From Deltaproteobacteria bacterium (GTDB lineage: Bacteria; Myxococcota; B64-G9): a stretch of DNA of 9,025 bases. The notes under the pieces are model-generated. The model did no database searches. It was not told the origin of the DNA and was given only the letters and a program-made list of their open reading frames with translations. The position numbers and the translations under genes were made by a program. The DNA lies in the NCBI GenBank assembly GCA_030591745.1, contig JAUVAM010000091.1, forward strand, positions 1-9,025. The letters are read 5' to 3'. Shown here piece after piece: positions 5,285 through 9,025 of the stretch (the stretch's first letter is position 1; every line of letters starts with the position of its first letter).

Positions 5285-5947
5285 ATGAAGAAAAGAACCC
5301 AGTTGCTGTTAGAGGCCCTTTTTTGTAGGGCCTCTTATGCTGCTGCGTATTGCGCAGTGTTAACCGCCTTGGCTTTGACCCTCTGGAGCCTGCCCGCTCA
5401 GGGCACCGAAAGCGCCGAGCCGACCCTTTCGCCAAGTCCTGCCGAAAGCCTGCCCATCATGTCCGTCGGGGCTCGCATCGAACTAATCCTGGCCAGCGAA
5501 TATGAATTCGATGTGGCCGGATTCGGCGGTGAGGTAGACGGCGCTTTCGGGGCCGGCTTCGGCTTCATGTTTGATTACCGCGTCTGGGACTACATCAAAG
5601 TGGGCCCGGACTTGGTTTTTGCCACAGTCAAAGTGGAGCGGGCGGATGATCGGGATACGCTCCTCAACATAGGCGGCCGGGTTACCGGCTTTTACCCCTT
5701 TTTCAATCTCGGCCCCATCTCTACCCTCTTGCCCTACGGTTTCATGACCATGGGCTTATCGTTTTACATCCCCGACGCAGACCAGGCCGATGAGGAAACG
5801 GGATTCTGGATCCAGGCAGGTGCCGGGGCCGAACTCATCTTCGGTTCTTTTGGTGCCTTCTCTGAGTTTTCCGTGCAGGGCAATATCAACGACGATTACT
5901 CCTACACCGGATTCCAATTCACCCTCGGCGGCAAGTACTACTTCTGA
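5285..5947 (+). CDS. Outer-membrane beta-barrel protein (OMP_b-brl-like), function unknown
   Basis: A 220-residue protein. ATG 5285 is chosen because MKKRT opens a signal peptide and GAAGG lies 4 nt upstream; the frame is open back to 5069 but that part has no signal-like start. A hydrophobic stretch (about 20-36) ends in LPAQG, a plausible signal peptidase I site. The mature part has alternating hydrophobic/polar short strands separated by acidic or Gly-rich turns, and ends in KYYF; a terminal aromatic is typical of BamA-inserted barrels. Size suggests 8-10 strands. It is the only plus-strand gene inside the sct cluster, with its own promoter, and its last 29 bp overlap the end of sctO on the other strand. 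It is not a secretin. Whether it serves the T3SS is unknown. Confidence 0.82.
   Translation: MKKRTQLLLEALFCRASYAAAYCAVLTALALTLWSLPAQGTESAEPTLSPSPAESLPIMSVGARIELILASEYEFDVAGFGGEVDGAFGAGFGFMFDYRVWDYIKVGPDLVFATVKVERADDRDTLLNIGGRVTGFYPFFNLGPISTLLPYGFMTMGLSFYIPDADQADEETGFWIQAGAGAELIFGSFGAFSEFSVQGNINDDYSYTGFQFTLGGKYYF
5311..5335 (+). repeat. Perfect 9-bp stem-loop inside the signal-peptide coding region
   Basis: AGAGGCCCT (5311-5319) and AGGGCCTCT (5327-5335) are exact inverted copies around a 7-nt T-rich loop. The stem is GC-rich and starts 24 nt after the end of the ATG of the barrel gene. There is no T-run after the second arm, so it is not a standard terminator in the plus direction. Confidence 0.7.
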
Positions 5948-6317
5948 GCTGTCTTGCGATCATCCCTTCCAGCGCCAAGGCGCGCCCAAAACCCCGAGCG
6001 GCTTTTTGCGCTTCCTCCGCGGATTCAGCAGAGACCGCCTGTGCTTGCTGAGACTTCACTTTCAAGGTCTTCGCTTGTCCCTCAATCACTCCAGACCAGC
6101 CCCAAGCCCAACGATGCACTTCAAGCGCACCGCTGCCCAGACGTCTCTCCAACAAACCCTCCACCTCCAAATCCTTTGCAGCCTGGCTGCTTTGTTCAGA
6201 CAGATAGAATTCACGGTCTGCACGCCGTCTGGCCAAAGCCTGACGCAGGCCGGCAAGAGCTGCAGACCGTTTAATTTCAGCCACGCGGAGCAGGCGTCCT
6301 TGTCTCTTGGCCTCCAT
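5919..6317 (-). CDS. sctO: T3SS ATPase stalk protein SctO (YscO/FliJ-like)
   Basis: A 132-residue, highly charged, helical protein rich in Arg, Ala, Glu and Gln, without membrane segments; two long helices are likely (about 5-60 and 80-125), as expected for the coiled-coil SctO/FliJ stalk that inserts in the SctN hexamer and contacts SctV. Identification rests on position directly after sctN, size and coiled-coil character, since the family has little sequence conservation. ATG 6317 overlaps the sctN stop (TGATG) and has GGGAG 8 nt upstream; an in-frame GTG at 6326 is an alternative. The last ~10 codons (ending STCRRG) are read antisense through the end of the barrel gene, suggesting the natural 3' end was changed when that gene arrived. 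Confidence 0.78.
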   Translation of the reverse strand: MEAKRQGRLLRVAEIKRSAALAGLRQALARRRADREFYLSEQSSQAAKDLEVEGLLERRLGSGALEVHRWAWGWSGVIEGQAKTLKVKSQQAQAVSAESAEEAQKAARGFGRALALEGMIARQLRSSTCRRG

Positions 6318-7645
6318 CAGGCCCACTCCCTTTCCAGTAGGGATTCAAGAGCATTCAGGCTTTCCTCCCAGCTCACCTTTGTTTCCTTGGCTTGCTGGAA
6401 GAAGGCCAAAATCTGCGGCCAAATCGCCATGGCATGGTCCGTCTCCACTTCAGTGCCTTGTTCGTAAGCGCCGGCCGCGATCAAGTCCCGGCGATCCCAA
6501 TAAGCACCAAACAAGGATTTGATTCGCCCGGCCGCCTTTGCATGCTCGGGCGTGATCACCCGATCCATCAGGCGACTCAATGAACGCAGTGGATCCAAAG
6601 CGGGAAAACATCCGCGGGCGGCCAACTCTCGACTCAAGACCCAGTGCCCATCCAAGAGACCCCTGAGTTCCTCAGCCAGCGGATCTGCTTCAAGATCCCC
6701 TTCCGTCAACACGGTATATATGGCTGTGATGGAGCCCTGAGAACCGCATCCAGCCCGCTCCACCAAAGTCGCAAGAGACTCGAAGACCGAAGGCGGATAG
6801 CCCCCCCTGCCCATGAGTTCGCCCGCACCCAAGGCCAACTCGCGCAAGGCACGGGCGTGGCGAGTCAATGAGTCAACGAGCAGCAACACCCGATGGCCCC
6901 GGTCCCTGAAACCCTCTGCGATCGCCGTGGCCATGGGCACCACACGCGCCCTGTCAGCAGCCGGCACATCTGCCGGAGCGGCCACCACCACCGTTCGTGC
7001 AAGGCCATCGGGGCCCAACTCGTCGCGAAGAAAATCTCCGATCTCCCGCCCCCGTTCGCCCACCAGGGCGATGACCAATCGGTCGGCTTCGCAGCCCCGG
7101 GCCAGTTGCCCAAGCAAACTCGATTTTCCCAGACCGGGCCCGGCAAAAAGCCCCAGTCGTTGCCCTTCAGCCAGGCTGACCAGGGCATCCAGACACCGAA
7201 CCCCGGTAGGCATGGGCCGGACCACCGCCTGCCGAGCCAGGGGATCCGGTGTGAGTCCGTGCAACTCAAGCATGGATTGAACTTGCCAGGGCCCCGCCTC
7301 GTCCATGGGGCGGGCCTGGGCATCAATGATGCGCCCCTGAAGGTCTTCACCGAAGGGCACTCGAAAAGACGCTCCGCTACAATGCAGTCCCAAACCCGGC
7401 CGCAGACCTTGCACCCGCCCCGCCGGAGTCAAGCGGACCCGTTCACCGTCAAAACCCACGACCTCGCCCCAGCCATGATCCCCTTCAAAATGAACCCGCT
7501 CGCCAAGCCGGGCACCTGGCAAACTGGCCAGCAAGGTGTTCCCCATCACGGATTCCAAACGGCCCTTACGCAAACACGTACCGAGCCCGGCCAAGCGATC
7601 CATCCAAGCTCCAAAATCCACTCCTTCTTGCAAGTTCGCTTTCAT
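6317..7645 (-). CDS. sctN: T3SS ATPase SctN (FliI/YscN/InvC family)
   Basis: Hexameric ATPase at the base of the injectisome that detaches chaperones and unfolds substrates. The 442-residue length is normal. An N-terminal beta-barrel domain (about 30-95) is followed by GRIIDAQARPMDE, then DPLARQAVVRPMPTGVRCLD, typical of FliI/SctN. Walker A is AGPGLGKS at 168-175; GERGRE at 196-201 holds the catalytic Glu; Walker B is RVLLLVDSLTRHARALRE at 252-269 with Asp258; GSITAIYTVLTEGD and DPLAEELRGLLDGHWVLSR (305-339) complete the signature. All key residues are present, so it should be active. ATG 7645 is chosen because it forms an ATGA overlap with the sctL stop and has GAGGTG 6 nt upstream; the in-frame codon at 7660 lies in sctL. 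Confidence 0.97.
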   Translation of the reverse strand: MKANLQEGVDFGAWMDRLAGLGTCLRKGRLESVMGNTLLASLPGARLGERVHFEGDHGWGEVVGFDGERVRLTPAGRVQGLRPGLGLHCSGASFRVPFGEDLQGRIIDAQARPMDEAGPWQVQSMLELHGLTPDPLARQAVVRPMPTGVRCLDALVSLAEGQRLGLFAGPGLGKSSLLGQLARGCEADRLVIALVGERGREIGDFLRDELGPDGLARTVVVAAPADVPAADRARVVPMATAIAEGFRDRGHRVLLLVDSLTRHARALRELALGAGELMGRGGYPPSVFESLATLVERAGCGSQGSITAIYTVLTEGDLEADPLAEELRGLLDGHWVLSRELAARGCFPALDPLRSLSRLMDRVITPEHAKAAGRIKSLFGAYWDRRDLIAAGAYEQGTEVETDHAMAIWPQILAFFQQAKETKVSWEESLNALESLLEREWA

Positions 7646-8268
7646 GACGGCACCTCGCATCCCGGCAGAAGCAATCCATTGAGCAGCAAATCCAGACGGG
7701 TGACAAGGCGCGCATCCACCTCACCCCAGGGGCTTGTGATCATACAGTCACCCGGGGACAAGGATTCATCGGCTTCGATCAAGAAGTCCTCTTGTGTCTC
7801 GAGCCAGGACCGAGCCATTTCGACATCCCCCGGACAAAGCTTGATGGTGAGCTGTTGATCCTGGCAGCCACTTTCGGCGATCACCTGCCCACATAAACTC
7901 ACGATGCGTTCGGGCTCCAGTTTGAGTTGCTCTCCAAGCAAGCGGTCGGCCATGGCTACCGCGAGCTCAAGCAATTGATGCTGATTCCCTTGAGCCAATT
8001 GGGACCGCCACCGAGCCACCTGACGAAGACTCTCAGCCAGACGCTCCGCCGATCCGGCCTCGGCTTCGGCCCGGGCCTTCTGACGCCATGCTTTTACCCG
8101 GGTTTTGGCTCGCCGCAATAACGCTTTCGCCTCTTCCCTTGCGTCGGCCAAGAGGCGGTCGGCTTCCTCCTGGGCCTGGTAGACCTCTCGCCATACCAAT
8201 CTTGGCGATAAAACGCGAACGGACATACGCTCTGTCGCTTCAGCCGCAATGCGACACGTCATGATCAT
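7642..8268 (-). CDS. sctL: T3SS ATPase regulator/stator SctL (YscL/FliH family)
   Basis: A ~208-residue protein linking the ATPase SctN to SctQ in the sorting platform. An Ala/Glu/Arg-rich coiled coil (AQEEADRLLADAREEAKALL onward) precedes a C-terminal domain with HQLLELAVAMADRLLGEQL and the end pattern SPGDCMITSPWGEVDARL, which matches the FliH/SctL/V-type ATPase E-subunit signature (l..Gdc.vet..G.iDar). The start is uncertain: ATG 8268 and 8262 both have GGAGAGAGAGG-type ribosome sites and overlap the end of sctK by 29 or 23 bp, while ATG 8226 (MSVRVLSP) fits family N-termini better but lacks a good ribosome site. The stop overlaps the sctN ATG. Confidence 0.9.
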   Translation of the reverse strand: MIMTCRIAAEATERMSVRVLSPRLVWREVYQAQEEADRLLADAREEAKALLRRAKTRVKAWRQKARAEAEAGSAERLAESLRQVARWRSQLAQGNQHQLLELAVAMADRLLGEQLKLEPERIVSLCGQVIAESGCQDQQLTIKLCPGDVEMARSWLETQEDFLIEADESLSPGDCMITSPWGEVDARLVTRLDLLLNGLLLPGCEVPS

Positions 8269-8779
8269 CGCCTCTCTCTCCTGCGCTGCTCGCAAACAGA
8301 CTCAAAGCCAGTCTGATGGCAGGCTGGTAGGACCCTGGTGCCGTCCTGGTCCATGCTTCGATTTTGTCCTTTTCCCGAGGAGCCTGCAGCCTAACCAAGC
8401 GGCAAAGCCCCGCCCGCTCGAGGCAATCCATCTCCTGCAGCCATGGCGCAAGCAGACTGGACTCCAAAACCGCCGACGGCCCTCGCTCTAACTTCTCTCG
8501 TCGCCACCAAGGTCCCGCGTGACGCAAGGATCGACTCCGGCGCAGCCGTCGCCTGGCACGCCAGCTTAATCCGCTCGACCAGGCCCCCAACTCCAGCCTC
8601 CCCAGGGTTTTGAGCTGCTCGGATTCCGGCCAGTTGGGTTTGAAATTCAAGACCTGCTCTTGGCGCCAAAGGGAAGGCAACAACCTTCCTCTGAGCACGC
8701 AGGCTTCTCCCATCTGCATGCGCTCGGCCATCCTGGAAAACCACGCCCTATCCTGCTCTGCCAATCCCATGCCCATCAT
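8240..8779 (-). CDS. sctK: Probable sorting-platform protein SctK (YscK/OrgA-like)
   Basis: A 179-residue soluble protein, very rich in Arg, Leu and Trp, with no membrane segment or signal peptide. SctK is poorly conserved and I identify it mainly by position: sctJ-sctK-sctL is the standard order, and the length is near that of YscK/OrgA (about 200). In the family it bridges SctQ and the cytoplasmic domain of SctD. ATG 8779 overlaps the sctJ stop (ATGA) and GGGAGAGG lies about 8 nt upstream, so it is a real translated gene. The 3' end overlaps the probable sctL start. Confidence 0.62.
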   Translation of the reverse strand: MMGMGLAEQDRAWFSRMAERMQMGEACVLRGRLLPSLWRQEQVLNFKPNWPESEQLKTLGRLELGAWSSGLSWRARRRLRRSRSLRHAGPWWRREKLERGPSAVLESSLLAPWLQEMDCLERAGLCRLVRLQAPREKDKIEAWTRTAPGSYQPAIRLALSLFASSAGERGDDHDVSHCG

Positions 8780-9025
8780 GACCGCAGCCTCTCCCCGACA
8801 AGCCCGGCCAGCCGCTTGCGAAAAACCATATACACACCGACCAGAGCCAAGAATGCCGCAAGCGCCAAAGCGAAAGGCCGAATCCCTGTTAGCTCGAAGG
8901 AATTTTCAACCTGCAGTCGAGCGGCCATCGGTTTGCGTTCCTGGGCCACGAAGAGTACCGCCACCCGCTCATGAGCCAGGCCCTCGACCGCGTTGGCCAC
9001 CAGGTGCCGAACATCTTCACGAGAG
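8776..9025 (-). CDS. sctJ: T3SS inner-membrane ring lipoprotein SctJ (YscJ/PrgK/FliF-like), 3' end only
   Basis: Only the last ~82 residues are in the window; the frame is open past the right edge. The first visible part, SREDVRHLVANAVEGL followed by HERVAVLFVAQ, matches the conserved second ring-building domain of YscJ/FliF (..dV..LVa.AVpgL....V.Vv). A C-terminal membrane helix (RPFALALAAFLALVGVYMVF) and a short basic cytoplasmic tail follow, the usual SctJ ending. The N-terminal lipobox would be outside the window. It forms the inner ring of the basal body with SctD. It overlaps sctK by 4 bp. Confidence 0.9.
   Translation of the reverse strand, partial: SREDVRHLVANAVEGLAHERVAVLFVAQERKPMAARLQVENSFELTGIRPFALALAAFLALVGVYMVFRKRLAGLVGERLRS

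Noticed and set aside
6893..7858. A 321-codon plus-strand open frame opposite sctN and sctL
   Set aside because: It is antisense to two securely identified genes, low in complexity (Pro, Ser, Arg, Gln rich), has no recognisable domain, and is explained by the GC-rich codon bias of the minus strand.
1..9025. Flagellar rather than injectisome assignment, prompted by the FliO-like gene
   Set aside because: Gene order J-K-L-N-O-P-Q-R-S-T, a SctJ-type short tail, a single SctQ instead of FliM plus FliN, and no rod, hook or motor genes favour a non-flagellar T3SS.

Overview
The window is most of the core of a non-flagellar type III secretion (T3SS, injectisome) gene cluster. All sct genes lie on the minus strand. 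Read in their own direction from the right edge, the order is sctJ (3' end only), sctK, sctL, sctN, sctO, then a plus-strand outer-membrane barrel gene that interrupts the cluster, then a short sctP-like gene, sctQ, a FliO-like gene, sctR, sctS and sctT. At the left edge a plus-strand gene, cut off at its 5' end, encodes an FHA domain, one membrane helix and TPR-like helical repeats; it converges on sctT with only 16 bp between the stops.

The organism is a Gram-negative bacterium with GC-rich DNA. The FHA protein, the sigma-54 promoter and the divergent T3SS make Myxococcota or another delta-proteobacterial lineage my best guess. This is inference, because the window contains no rRNA or other taxonomic marker.

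The genes fit one machine. SctR, SctS and SctT (with the FliO-like protein as probable assembly factor) form the inner-membrane export gate. SctQ, SctK and SctL form the cytoplasmic sorting platform, SctN is the ATPase, SctO its stalk, and SctJ an inner-membrane ring lipoprotein. The probable SctP would control needle length or substrate switching. Almost every junction is a 4-bp ATGA or similar stop/start overlap, so each half is a tightly coupled operon. The right half (J to O) is read from outside the window. The left half (P to T) starts in the 5064-5284 intergenic region, where a near-perfect sigma-54 (-24/-12) promoter faces it and a sigma-70-like promoter faces the barrel gene.

The most unusual points are: (1) a FliO-like lipoprotein directly upstream of sctR, a component normally restricted to flagella; (2) the sigma-54 promoter, whose -12 element is embedded in a 17-bp inverted repeat; (3) an internal Shine-Dalgarno and ATG in sctQ that would make a separate 93-residue SctQ C-terminal protein; (4) two tandem stem-loops with compensating arm differences early in the sctP-like gene; (5) an outer-membrane protein gene lodged inside the operon; and (6) an FHA-TM-TPR protein with SctD-like topology. 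sctU does not follow sctT.
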